Below, piece by piece: positions 17,106 through 26,131 of a stretch of DNA of 64,000 nucleotides (positions within the stretch are counted from its first letter, which is position 1; each line of letters begins with the position of its first letter). The DNA is from PBB1 sp965229345 (lineage in GTDB: Bacteria; Pseudomonadota; Gammaproteobacteria; Burkholderiales; Burkholderiaceae_C): positions 3,100,001 to 3,164,000 of the forward strand of contig OZ245872.1 in NCBI GenBank assembly GCA_965229345.1, in the 5' to 3' direction. Made by a program: the position numbers and the translations under genes. The notes beneath the pieces were generated by a model. It ran no database searches and was not told the origin of the DNA. It worked only from the letters and a program-made list of their open reading frames with translations.

Positions 17106-18252
17106 GCACCACCTCCCCTGAGTGGCCGTCGCGCTCCTGAAACGCGCGCCGAACATCCAGCAGGTTCAGCTCGAGCATCGACGCAATCTGCTGCTCAGAG
17201 AGAAGTTCTCGGTCGTACGCAACGCCAGCGAAGAGAAGTGAGCGCGACGTGAACGGCCGATTCTCTTCAGGCACGCTCATCTCCTCGGCTACATGGCGGC
17301 GATGCTTTAGGCCGACGCCTTGTTTTCGTAAGGAGTCGTAGGTGCCCAGAGGCAGCATATCCAAAGACTCGAGGCGACGAGTCATCGCCTCGATGGAGAT
17401 ATTGAAGAACAACGCCATCATCAGCAATTGCCTAACTGAAAACTGGTCAAACAGCTCCTTGAGTTCCTTGGCCTTTCGGCGCACCGCAGTCGCCGGGGCA
17501 AGGAATGCGAGGCCAAACAGGTCACAGAACCGCTCAGTTCGGCTCTGAGGAGTCTCACCGTCAAAATGAACAACCAGACTGGCCTGCCGAGTCAGTGCAT
17601 GACCGACCTCGTGAGCTCCCGTGACGCGTCGCCTGTACGGTGGGTGCAGCGAATTCAACAGCACAAAGCCACCGACCTTTTCATCGAAGGCGACAGCACC
17701 TGATATCTTGGATGGCAGCGGGCGCTCGAAGACTCGCAAGCCCATCTCAAACTCCATTAATGAAGCGAGGTCCTGGATAGGCCCCAGGCCGAGGCCCAGG
17801 CGCGAGCGCAACTGAAGTGCAGCATCTTCAGCCTGCCGGTCTAACGAGCCTGATTTCGACACCACGACCGCTGGGAGGTCGACATGTGGCGGCGCATGCC
17901 CAAGTAGCGCTTCCAGTTGAAGCGCTGAGCTGCCGAGCCGGTTGAGCATGTTCGCCACCAATACTTCGTCGGCGGCTTGCAAGGCCGACGCAGAACTCCG
18001 GAACTGCACCTCGAGTTCCAGAGATACAAGGTCGTCATTGACCAATTCGCTTTCGGGAACGTCGTAGAGCTCCGCGAACTGGCGCAGTTCCTGGCTAGAG
18101 ACAGCACGCTTGCCAGCCTCAATGGCGACAAGCGTCGTCCGGGCAATGCCCAGCTTTGAAGCGGCAACCTCTTGGGTAATACGGTGAATCGTACGGGCAT
18201 GCCGGAGCTTTGCCCCGAGCGCCTCTGCTCGGGTGTTGGCGTCGGTTGCCAT
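17089..18252 (-). CDS. XRE-family HTH and ImmA/IrrE metallopeptidase fusion
   Basis: 387 residues from ATG 18252, one base after the stop of the QueC-like gene. Residues about 10-70 are an XRE-type helix-turn-helix (ITQEVAASKLGIARTTLVAI, then EAGKR). Residues 150-270 are an ImmA/IrrE (COG2856) zinc peptidase with HEVGH at 214-218 and a likely third ligand E240 in RTERFCDLFGLAFLAP. In known systems (ICEBs1 ImmA, IrrE/PprI) such peptidases cleave a repressor after a damage or phage cue. Here repressor-type DNA-binding and protease domains are in one chain, so the protein may bind the two palindromes before the operon and release them by proteolysis. The remaining C-terminal 110 residues are unassigned. 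Confidence 0.85.
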   Translation of the reverse strand: MATDANTRAEALGAKLRHARTIHRITQEVAASKLGIARTTLVAIEAGKRAVSSQELRQFAELYDVPESELVNDDLVSLELEVQFRSSASALQAADEVLVANMLNRLGSSALQLEALLGHAPPHVDLPAVVVSKSGSLDRQAEDAALQLRSRLGLGLGPIQDLASLMEFEMGLRVFERPLPSKISGAVAFDEKVGGFVLLNSLHPPYRRRVTGAHEVGHALTRQASLVVHFDGETPQSRTERFCDLFGLAFLAPATAVRRKAKELKELFDQFSVRQLLMMALFFNISIEAMTRRLESLDMLPLGTYDSLRKQGVGLKHRRHVAEEMSVPEENRPFTSRSLLFAGVAYDRELLSEQQIASMLELNLLDVRRAFQERDGHSGEVVLDLAE

Positions 18253-18253
18253 C

Positions 18254-19648
18254 TCAGTTCCCTGCGAAGTCGGCCACCCAGGACTTCCGTCCGCAGGACT
18301 CCACAAACACATCCCATTCTTTCCGATGCTGGATTAGAAATGCTTCCATCTTGTCTCTCACGTTTTTGATTGGTTCGTTGAGGCCGCGCGTGAGGGCAGC
18401 GACTTCTGCCTGCACACGCACGGCATGAGGTTGAGTTGCAAGGTCGGCTAGCCGCTGCATTGACCGAATGCTGTTGAGCGCGAGATCCCGGTTCGCGTTA
18501 ACTGCGTGCGGTACGCCCGCAGGGAACGACTTTTCAAAGGTCGTTTCGCGGAGGTTTTGCGCTCGATATTCGGTTGAGTCGGCCACGCCGGCCCATTGCA
18601 GCGACACGCGTCTGAGGATGCAGTTCCCGCAGAGGCCGCAGTGCATCGACTTCCTGCCGCTGCTCGAGTGTCTCGCGTCGTACGAGCAGGATCGGTGGGT
18701 GGCGAGCCAGTGCGCGACGTTGGTCTCCCGCTTCGCCAAGCTAGCCAGCACCTGCCCCTTCGTAAGGAAGAGAGCGGGGTGGTCAAACTTGACTTCGGAC
18801 TTCGTCAGCAGACGAATCAGATTCGCCAGACGTGACGTGAAGCCAGGATGGCAGCTGCGGTGTGGCGCCTCGGCGCCGAGCCGAACCAGCGAGCCACCGA
18901 GGCTGCCTTGGCCGTTCTCGGGAATCACGACACGCGCCGGTTGCGCGATGGCGGCAGCGTATCCCGCGAGCAGGTCATACAGGAAAGGCCGAGAGCGGAA
19001 GGTCAACTCAGCTCGATGGGGCTCGGTCGCATATGCCGCTACCTCAACCGTGTAGAACTCGAGCTGCTTGTTTCGGGCAAGGTTGCTCCACTCCTTTGGT
19101 TTGTCCTTGGCCCGCACGTTGACCAGTACCAATTCGGGTGGCGCTGATTCCGCTCGAAGTTCTTTGGCAATGGCGAAGGAATCGAGGCCGTTGCTGAATG
19201 GCATGAACACCCTGAGCTGCTGAGGCGGCTCGACTAGATGGTCCTGGCGAGGCTCGCCTTTCCGGGGCTTTCGGTAGGTGAAAGCGAAGGACCAGCGGTC
19301 TGCCGTCAGGAAGCCCAGCGTTTCCGCGAGCGCGCGAGTCACCTCAGGGGAGCGCCAAAGCTTGAGGTCGCTCACTGGCGCGCTGATGGCGAGGTCGCGT
19401 GACCATCCCTTCGTGTAGTGCCGGACCGCGGAGCGGTCGGCCGTCCGCACGGCGCTGATGACTGACGTAAGATCCTGAAATACTTCCTCCTGGCTGTTGA
19501 AGCAGTAGCGCTGAAGATGGCTCGCGTCGATGCGAGTCGCGTCTCTCAGTGGTGCCGAAGCCTGGCCCTTCTGATTGCCTCGCCTCCGATGCGGGAGAGG
19601 ACGAGCGGACTCTTCGGCATCGCTAGGAGTGGTTTGCAGCATCGTCAT
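18254..19648 (-). CDS. QueC-like PP-loop ATPase
   Basis: 464 residues from ATG 19648, overlapping the previous gene by four bases (ATGA). The PP-loop is FSNGLDSFAIAKEL (151-164), a variant of SGGxDS with N in place of the first G. Four cysteines that would bind zinc as in QueC are present: C321 and the cluster CGLCGNC (C337, C340, C343). An IPENGQGS segment (242-249) matches the ENG motif I associate with defence-type QueC-like proteins. True QueC makes preQ0 and is about 230 residues; this protein is twice that, with a 145-residue N-terminal extension, and no queuosine genes are nearby. QueC-like proteins occur in Qat and in type IV CBASS (Cap9), where they have been linked to attaching a deazaguanine base to protein. 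A protein- or nucleic-acid-modifying role is inferred. Confidence 0.75.
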   Translation of the reverse strand: MTMLQTTPSDAEESARPLPHRRRGNQKGQASAPLRDATRIDASHLQRYCFNSQEEVFQDLTSVISAVRTADRSAVRHYTKGWSRDLAISAPVSDLKLWRSPEVTRALAETLGFLTADRWSFAFTYRKPRKGEPRQDHLVEPPQQLRVFMPFSNGLDSFAIAKELRAESAPPELVLVNVRAKDKPKEWSNLARNKQLEFYTVEVAAYATEPHRAELTFRSRPFLYDLLAGYAAAIAQPARVVIPENGQGSLGGSLVRLGAEAPHRSCHPGFTSRLANLIRLLTKSEVKFDHPALFLTKGQVLASLAKRETNVAHWLATHRSCSYDARHSSSGRKSMHCGLCGNCILRRVSLQWAGVADSTEYRAQNLRETTFEKSFPAGVPHAVNANRDLALNSIRSMQRLADLATQPHAVRVQAEVAALTRGLNEPIKNVRDKMEAFLIQHRKEWDVFVESCGRKSWVADFAGN

Positions 19649-20199
19649 ACCCCCTGCAAGTTCAGTTCGGTATTTAGGCTCTGCTCGACGGTCGGTTTGC
19701 GCATTCGGACCTTAGGCACAGGTGGATGTCGGAACTCGCACTTGGGCAAGGCCGCAAGTAAAGCGGCCCGGAGTCGCCGAACCTGGGTGTCGTGGTGACG
19801 GCGGGCGACCCACGCAACCGCACCTTCGATGCCGTCTTCGGCGCTAGCCTCAATTGCTGCTTTGACGACTCGGCCCCGCGTGTCACCGGCTGGCCGACCA
19901 CTCCAAATCTCGGCGAAGGCGATGTCAAGGGCCCGACGCGCATCTTGGGACGGGCACCAAGCCTCGAGCGCCGACAACCTTTGTTCCATCTGCCCGGTTC
20001 CGAAGAGTTCGACTTGCTGAGTTGCTAGAACCTGCAGAAACTCCCTGCCCCAGGCTCCCTTCATCCAATCTGCCCTTTCCCAAGCGGCCCGGCTAAGAGT
20101 GTCAACAAGGTCACCGCCCAAGCTAGGCGCGCACGCAACCTGGACCACTTTCCGCCAGGGATTCGTCTGAGGAACCGAATGATGAAGGTCGTCGCGCAC
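19645..20199 (-). CDS. Unknown protein, first gene of the QueC-like/XRE-ImmA/PIN operon
   Basis: 184 residues from GTG 20199, preceded by AGGAGGAG (20214-20207) at seven bases. An ATG at 20271 in the same frame is rejected because the extension would translate the promoter and both palindromic operators. The protein is helical and soluble, with no signal peptide or membrane segment. Notable stretches are WRKVVQVACAP near the start, WMKGAWGREFLQVL, and a basic C-terminal half (VARRHHDTQVRRLRAALLAALP). I recognise no family. Its four-base overlap with the QueC-like gene suggests the two proteins work together; it could be the conjugation target or an accessory subunit. Confidence 0.65.
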   Translation of the reverse strand: MRDDLHHSVPQTNPWRKVVQVACAPSLGGDLVDTLSRAAWERADWMKGAWGREFLQVLATQQVELFGTGQMEQRLSALEAWCPSQDARRALDIAFAEIWSGRPAGDTRGRVVKAAIEASAEDGIEGAVAWVARRHHDTQVRRLRAALLAALPKCEFRHPPVPKVRMRKPTVEQSLNTELNLQGV

Positions 20200-20213
20200 G
20201 GAACCGCTCCTCC

Positions 20214-20224
20214 TGACAATGTCA
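20214..20224 (-). promoter_or_regulatory. Palindromic operator 1
   Basis: TGACAATGTCA is a perfect 11-base palindrome around A20219. It covers the expected transcription start of the operon below and abuts the ribosome-binding site of its first gene (GTG 20199). The same core recurs at 20245-20259 with 33 bases between centres, about three helical turns, so two dimers could bind the same face. The likely ligand is the XRE-ImmA/IrrE protein of the operon. Confidence 0.65.
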
Positions 20225-20230
20225 AGAGTA

Positions 20231-20258
20231 AGTGTATTTAAAAATTTGACAATGTCAA
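20231..20258 (-). promoter_or_regulatory. Sigma-70-type promoter of the QueC-like/XRE-ImmA/PIN operon
   Basis: On the minus strand, TTGACA (20258-20253) is followed after 16 bases by TACACT (20236-20231), giving a start near 20224. The spacer is AT-rich. The -35 hexamer is one arm of the palindrome at 20245-20259, so a bound repressor would block RNA polymerase directly. Confidence 0.65.
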
Positions 20259-20259
20259 A
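20245..20259 (-). promoter_or_regulatory. Palindromic operator 2
   Basis: TTTGACAATGTCAAA is a perfect 15-base palindrome centred on A20252 and contains the -35 hexamer of the promoter. It shares the core TGACAATGTCA with operator 1. Confidence 0.65.
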
Positions 20260-20271
20260 CTGAACATACAC

Positions 20272-20571
20272 GGTGTGCCCTTCATGTAAGGCATCTGGGC
20301 CTGGGAATGCCGCCGGTTCTATCTGTCAGACACCCAGATGGAATACGGCCGCTGTTAAAAGGTGATCAGCATTTCGCGCCCTCCGTATGGATGTCAGCTA
20401 CGGCATCACCACCAGTCACGCATTCGCGCCAACGATTCATCTGTTAGCCAATATCTCGCGCCTAAGTGCTAACTCAAGTGGTTCGCTGGACAAATGACTT
20501 GATGTGTGCCGCCCACAGAGCGTTACTGGTGCACCGCCGCGAAGGTCGCGGCGGACACCAGGAGAAGCTCA
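20272..20571. other. Intergenic stretch between divergent operons
   Basis: No protein gene is supported. An 8-base inverted repeat (CATCTGGG 20292-20299, CCCAGATG 20333-20340) encloses a palindromic TGTCAGACA (20324-20332). The stretch resembles the end of a lost insertion sequence or a recombination site, but I cannot name one. The promoter of the DUF3489-DUF2924-recombinase operon should lie here; no convincing hexamers were found. Confidence 0.35.
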
Positions 20572-20961
20572 ATGAAGGCGAATGCAACAGGCTCGAAGGC
20601 ACCGGCGATCAAGGTCGCAGCGAAAAAGCTCAGGTCCACGAAGAAGATTGATGTGCCGGCGGTGGTACCTGCGAAGGTGGTGCGTAGCAGCCGCGCCAAG
20701 ACGGCTGGGGCGCTACCTCTCGTCCCTCCCACCCCATCCGAGCCGGTCGGCACCAGCAAGCAAGCTCGCTTGGTCTCGATGCTGAACGCCACCTCGGGCG
20801 CGACGCTCGAGCAGATGATGAATCTGACCGGCTGGCAAGCGCACACGGTGCGTGGCGCGATCAGCGGGGTGCTGCGCAAGCGGCTCGGCCTGAACGTGGT
20901 GTGCGATGCGGCTGGGTCGGAGGTGCGCCGCTATCGCATCGTCGGCTCGGTCGGCGCATGA
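20572..20961 (+). CDS. DUF3489 domain-containing protein
   Basis: 129 residues from ATG 20572 with GGAGAAG upstream; the in-frame ATG at 20506 is less likely. The first 60 residues are Ala/Lys-rich and probably disordered (KVAAKKLRSTKKI). Residues about 62-125 form the DUF3489 domain, a small winged-helix-like unit (ARLVSMLNATSGATLEQMM, then GWQAHTVRGAISGVLRKRLG). In islands and prophages it regularly precedes a DUF2924 protein and a serine recombinase, as here. A role as recombinase regulator or directionality factor is inference. Its stop overlaps the next start (ATGA). Confidence 0.85.
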   Translation: MKANATGSKAPAIKVAAKKLRSTKKIDVPAVVPAKVVRSSRAKTAGALPLVPPTPSEPVGTSKQARLVSMLNATSGATLEQMMNLTGWQAHTVRGAISGVLRKRLGLNVVCDAAGSEVRRYRIVGSVGA

Positions 20962-21358
20962 AGGTGGCTGACTCGCTCGCCGAGTTGGCGGCGTTGGATC
21001 GGGCGAGTCTGGTCGAGCGCTGGGCAGCGGTGTTCGACCACCCTGCCCCGCGTCATGCCCAGGTTGGCCTGCTGCGCGGTGCGCTGGCATGGCGTATCCA
21101 GATGGAAGCTATTGCCGGCGCCGGTCGAGCCGATCGGCTGGTGCGGGGTCTGCGTCGATCTACTGTTGGTGCTGCACCTGCGGTGACACTGGCGCCAGGA
21201 ACGCGGCTGCTGCGCGAGTGGAAGGGTCAGACGCACCATGTGACTGTTCTTTCATCGGGGTTTGAATACTCTGGTCGGACGTGGCGCAGCCTCACCGCGA
21301 TCTCGCGTGAGATTACCGGGACGGCGTGGTCAGGCCCGCTGTTCTTCGGGTTGCGCTC

Positions 21359-21362
<4 letters not shown>
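20958..21362 (+). CDS. DUF2924 domain-containing protein
   Basis: 134 residues from ATG 20958, coupled to the DUF3489 gene by a four-base overlap. The DUF2924 pattern is visible: an N-terminal LAALDRASLVERWAAVF helix, a second helix LLRGALAWRIQMEA, and a C-terminal beta-rich part with PGTRLLREWKGQTHHVTVL, then FEYSGRTWRSLTAISREITG and TAWSGPLFFGL. The C-terminal half resembles a small DNA-binding fold carried by recombinases, so it may be an accessory protein for the serine recombinase, whose start it overlaps by four bases. Confidence 0.88.
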
Positions 21363-23053
<1,691 letters not shown>

Positions 23054-23080
23054 CCGGCTAATCGATCTATTCGACATCTG

Positions 23081-23104
23081 GGCCCGCGACAGCGGGCCTT
23101 GTCG
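23081..23104 (+). terminator. Terminator after serine recombinase gene
   Basis: GGCCCGC (23081-23087), a four-base loop GACA, then GCGGGCC (23092-23098), followed by TTGTCGTT. A seven-pair GC stem with a weak T-rich tail; position right after the recombinase stop supports the call. Confidence 0.6.
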
Positions 23105-23261
23105 TTGGCGAGATGCACCGCGCGGAAAAGTTATACCGGGCAAATGGGCGACAGAGAATGGGCGGTGGTTTGGCGACCATCACGCCCGAAATTGCGCAGT
23201 GATCGCTATACAGAGAATTCGCCGTCGCCCGCAGGCCCGCGCAGTGCGGGGCTCGGGCAAG

Positions 23262-23286
23262 AAAAAGCCCTCCACGAGGGAGGGCT
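23262..23286 (-). terminator. Terminator of tRNA-Ser gene
   Basis: On the minus strand AGCCCTCC (23286-23279), a five-base loop, GGAGGGCT (23273-23266), then a run of Ts (23266-23262). It begins ten bases after the CCA end of the tRNA, as expected for its own intrinsic terminator. Confidence 0.85.
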
Positions 23287-23295
23287 CAGACTTGC

Positions 23296-23388
23296 TGGCG
23301 GAGCCGGAGGGATTCGAACCCTCGATGCAGGTTTTGCCCACATACTCCCTTAGCAGGGGAGCACCTTCGGCCACTCGGTCACAGCTCC
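23296..23388 (-). tRNA. tRNA-Ser (anticodon GCU)
   Basis: 93 bases including encoded CCA. The acceptor stem pairs GGAGCTG (23388 on) with CGGCTCC, with one G-U pair; the discriminator is G. The anticodon loop CTGCTAAG gives GCU, reading AGC/AGU serine codons. A long variable arm (class II) and the T arm GAGGGTTCGAATCCCTC are clear. The gene starts the conserved chromosomal segment. Its 3' end faces the serine recombinase, so it may mark the island insertion site, although large serine recombinases do not usually need a tRNA target. Confidence 0.97.
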
Positions 23389-23434
23389 GCAGACAATAGC
23401 TTTCGATTCTAACTGCTCGCAATCGGCTTCTTGC

Positions 23435-24703
23435 TCAAGCCGGCGCTTGTTCCAGATCGAATGCCTTGTGCAGCGCGCGCACGGCGAGCTCCATGTACTT
23501 CTCGTCGATGACGACGCTGGTCTTGATCTCGCTGGTGGTGATCATCTGGATGTTGATGCCCTCGTCGCTGAGGGTGCTGAACATCTTGCTGGCCACGCCC
23601 ACGTGCGAGCGCATGCCGATGCCGACGATGCTCACCTTGCAGATCTTGGTGTCACCCGACAACGTGGCCGCACCGGTCTTCGGGATCACGGCGGACTTCA
23701 AAAGATCCATCGTGCGCGCATAGTCGTTGCGGTGCACGGTGAACGAGAAATCGGTCTTGCCGTCGTGCGACACGTTCTGGATGATCACGTCGACATCGAT
23801 GTTCGCGTCGGCCACCGGGCCCAGGATCTGGAAGGCGATGCCCGGCTTGTCAGGCACACCGATCAGGCTGATCTTGGCCTCGTCGCGGTTGAAGGCGATG
23901 CCCGATACGACGGCTTGTTCCATTTTTTCGTCCTCTTCGAAAGTGATCAGCGTGCCCGACTTCGCCTCTTCGACGATGTCGATGTCCCACGGCGTGAAGC
24001 TCGACAGCACGCGCAGCGGCACGCGGTACTTGCCGGCGAATTCGACCGAGCGGATCTGCAGCACCTTGGAGCCCAGGCTCGCCATTTCCAGCATCTCTTC
24101 GAAGCTGATGGTCTGCAGCCGGCGTGCCTCGGGCACGATGCGCGGGTCGGTGGTGTAGACGCCATCCACGTCGGTGTAGATCAGGCACTCGTCGGCCTTC
24201 AAGGCAGCCGCCACGGCCACCGCCGAGGTGTCCGAGCCACCACGGCCCAGCGTGGTGATGTGGCCCTGCTCATCGACGCCCTGGAAGCCGGTGATCACGA
24301 CCACCTTGCCGGCTGCCAGATCGGCGCGCACGCGCTGGTCATCGATGCTCTGGATGCGCGCCTTGGTGTAAGACGAGTCGGTCTTGATCGGCACCTGCCA
24401 ACCGGCATAACTGACCGATGGGATGCCCTCGGCTTGCAAGGCGATGGCCAGCAGGCCCACCGAGACCTGCTCTCCGGTCGCGGCAATCAGATCGAGCTCG
24501 CGCATCAGCTCAGTGGAACTGCGCTCGGGCGACAGCTCTTTCGCCAGACCGAGCAGGCGGTTGGTCTCACCGCTCATCGCCGACGGCACGACCACCATCT
24601 GATGACCGGCGCGCGCCCATTTGGCCACGCGCTTGGCGACGTTGCGGATGCGCTCGGTGGACCCCATCGAGGTGCCGCCGTATTTGTGTACTGTCAGGGC
24701 CAT
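23435..24703 (-). CDS. lysC: Aspartate kinase
   Basis: 422 residues from ATG 24703 (MALTVHKYGGTSMGS), which matches the family start; an upstream in-frame ATG at 24742 is rejected. The kinase domain shows the KYGGTSM nucleotide/aspartate loop at the N-terminus and GRGGSDTSAVA near 170. Two ACT domains occupy about 265-420 (residues such as VPDKPGIAFQILG), where lysine and threonine act as feedback inhibitors. The enzyme phosphorylates aspartate, the first step toward lysine, threonine, methionine and diaminopimelate. It follows tilS on the same strand with a possible terminator in between. Confidence 0.95.
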   Translation of the reverse strand: MALTVHKYGGTSMGSTERIRNVAKRVAKWARAGHQMVVVPSAMSGETNRLLGLAKELSPERSSTELMRELDLIAATGEQVSVGLLAIALQAEGIPSVSYAGWQVPIKTDSSYTKARIQSIDDQRVRADLAAGKVVVITGFQGVDEQGHITTLGRGGSDTSAVAVAAALKADECLIYTDVDGVYTTDPRIVPEARRLQTISFEEMLEMASLGSKVLQIRSVEFAGKYRVPLRVLSSFTPWDIDIVEEAKSGTLITFEEDEKMEQAVVSGIAFNRDEAKISLIGVPDKPGIAFQILGPVADANIDVDVIIQNVSHDGKTDFSFTVHRNDYARTMDLLKSAVIPKTGAATLSGDTKICKVSIVGIGMRSHVGVASKMFSTLSDEGINIQMITTSEIKTSVVIDEKYMELAVRALHKAFDLEQAPA

Positions 24704-24750
24704 GGGATTCAGTGCATCGCAGCCATTCGATGACTGCGGCATGGTTCGGG

Positions 24751-24773
24751 AAAGCCCTCTAGTTTACTAGGGC
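24751..24773 (-). terminator. Possible weak terminator between tilS and lysC
   Basis: Minus strand GCCCTAG (24773-24767), TAAA loop, CTAGAGGGC with one bulged base, then TTT. Stem and tail are modest, so it may only attenuate read-through into lysC. Confidence 0.4.
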
Positions 24774-24798
24774 CTGCGTCAGGTTCAACGGCGAACCG

Positions 24799-26112
24799 TC
24801 ACGCCGGCCCGTGGGGGTCCCAGGTCAGCGTCACCTGCGGCTGCCCGGGCAAGCCGATCACCCGCGCATCGATGCCCAGGCCGGGCACGAAGACCAGTTG
24901 GCCGCCGCTGTAGACCAGCGGGCCGGCTCGCAACCAGCCGGGCACTTCGGCGGCCTGGAACTGCTTCTTCAGGCTGCGAGCAGGCCGCCCGATGCCGGTC
25001 TGAAAGCGCTCTCCGCCTGATCGCTCACGCAGTTCGACCTGTGCCAACCAGGCCAAAGGCACGCCGCCCTCCTTCACGCGCACGGCTCTCAAGCAACCGC
25101 CCCATCCAGGCAGCCGATGGGCTCCGGCGCGGCGGATGCTCAGCGTCGATTCCGGGGGCGGCGCGGCCTGCGCGACCCTGGATGCGCCCTGCCAGGTCAG
25201 CTGCCCCCGGTACCGTCGCAGCACCCCGTCGGCCAGCGGCCAGGAGGCCGACCCTGCCCTCAACAGCTCTTCGCTCAGGCGTGTGATGAGCGACGCAGGC
25301 GGGGCGCGACCGGTCTGGCGGCGCAGCCAGGCGCGCAAGGCGTTGACCCGGCGGGCGACCGACAGCGCTTGCAGCCCGGACAGCATCAAACCCCGATCGC
25401 CAACGATCGCGGACAGGTCGTCGGCAGCCACTTCATCGAGGCATGCTGTTGCCTGCTGCGCCCAGGTTGCGGCGGCGGCCAGTGCGGGCTCGGCATCGGG
25501 GAACGCCTGTTCCAGTGCGGGCCACACGCGCTGCCGCAAGCGGTTGCGTGCATAGCGCTCGTCACGGTTGCTGTCGTCGTCGATGTAGGCAAGCCTCTGC
25601 GATTGCACATAGGCCTCGATGGCGCTGCGAGGCTTGTCCAGCCAGGGGCGCGCCCAGCGCAGCCCGTCGCGCTCGATGGTGCGCGGCATGCCCGACAAGC
25701 CCGCGACGCCAGCCGATCGCAGCGCCTGCAGGATCAGCGTCTCGGCCTGATCGCGGCGGTGGTGCGCGAGCAGCACCAGCTTGGCCCCGTGACGCTTTGC
25801 CAAGCGCTTCAGCGCAGCGTAGCGCTCGCGGCGTGCCCAGGCTTCGATGCTGTCGCCAGGTTGAGGTTGGCTGCGCAGCCGGGCCGCTGCAAAGGAGAGC
25901 GGCCAGCCATCGGCCACCCAGCGTTCACATTGATCGCGACAGCGGCGCTCCCAGGCATCGGCGTGTGCACTGAGGCGATGGTTGACATGCAGGGCGACAA
26001 CCACCACGCCCAGCTCACGCGCGGTGACCAGCGTGGCACACAGCAAGGCGGTGGAATCGCGACCGCCGCTGTAGGCGACAGCCACACATGGGGGCAGCGG
26101 CGAGGACGTCAC
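24799..26112 (-). CDS. tilS: tRNA(Ile)-lysidine synthase
   Basis: 437 residues from ATG 26112. The PP-loop SGGRDS is at 15-20, followed by the N-type ATPase fold (VALHVNHRLSAHADAW; LLAHHRRDQAETLILQALR). The central TilS domain and a shortened C-terminal domain (about 330-437) complete it. It adds lysine to C34 of tRNA-Ile(CAU) so that it reads AUA; the gene is essential in nearly all bacteria. It lies 19 bases after accA and is probably co-transcribed with it. Confidence 0.93.
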   Translation of the reverse strand: MTSSPLPPCVAVAYSGGRDSTALLCATLVTARELGVVVVALHVNHRLSAHADAWERRCRDQCERWVADGWPLSFAAARLRSQPQPGDSIEAWARRERYAALKRLAKRHGAKLVLLAHHRRDQAETLILQALRSAGVAGLSGMPRTIERDGLRWARPWLDKPRSAIEAYVQSQRLAYIDDDSNRDERYARNRLRQRVWPALEQAFPDAEPALAAAATWAQQATACLDEVAADDLSAIVGDRGLMLSGLQALSVARRVNALRAWLRRQTGRAPPASLITRLSEELLRAGSASWPLADGVLRRYRGQLTWQGASRVAQAAPPPESTLSIRRAGAHRLPGWGGCLRAVRVKEGGVPLAWLAQVELRERSGGERFQTGIGRPARSLKKQFQAAEVPGWLRAGPLVYSGGQLVFVPGLGIDARVIGLPGQPQVTLTWDPHGPA

Positions 26113-26131
26113 GCGCCGCCGCCTCGGGCGC

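Noticed and set aside
16548..17156. ATG start at 17156 for the PIN gene
   Set aside because: The extra residues are an out-of-frame reading of the XRE-ImmA/IrrE 3' end; TTG 17105 has GGGGAGG at good spacing.
18254..19648. QueC-like gene as a queuosine biosynthesis gene
   Set aside because: It is twice the length of QueC, has an altered PP-loop and no queD, queE or queF nearby.
19645..20271. ATG start at 20271 for the first gene of the QueC-like operon
   Set aside because: It would place the promoter and both operators inside the coding region; GTG 20199 has a strong ribosome-binding site.
23447..24733. 428-codon plus-strand frame
   Set aside because: Antisense shadow of lysC; His/Asp/Val-rich nonsense composition.
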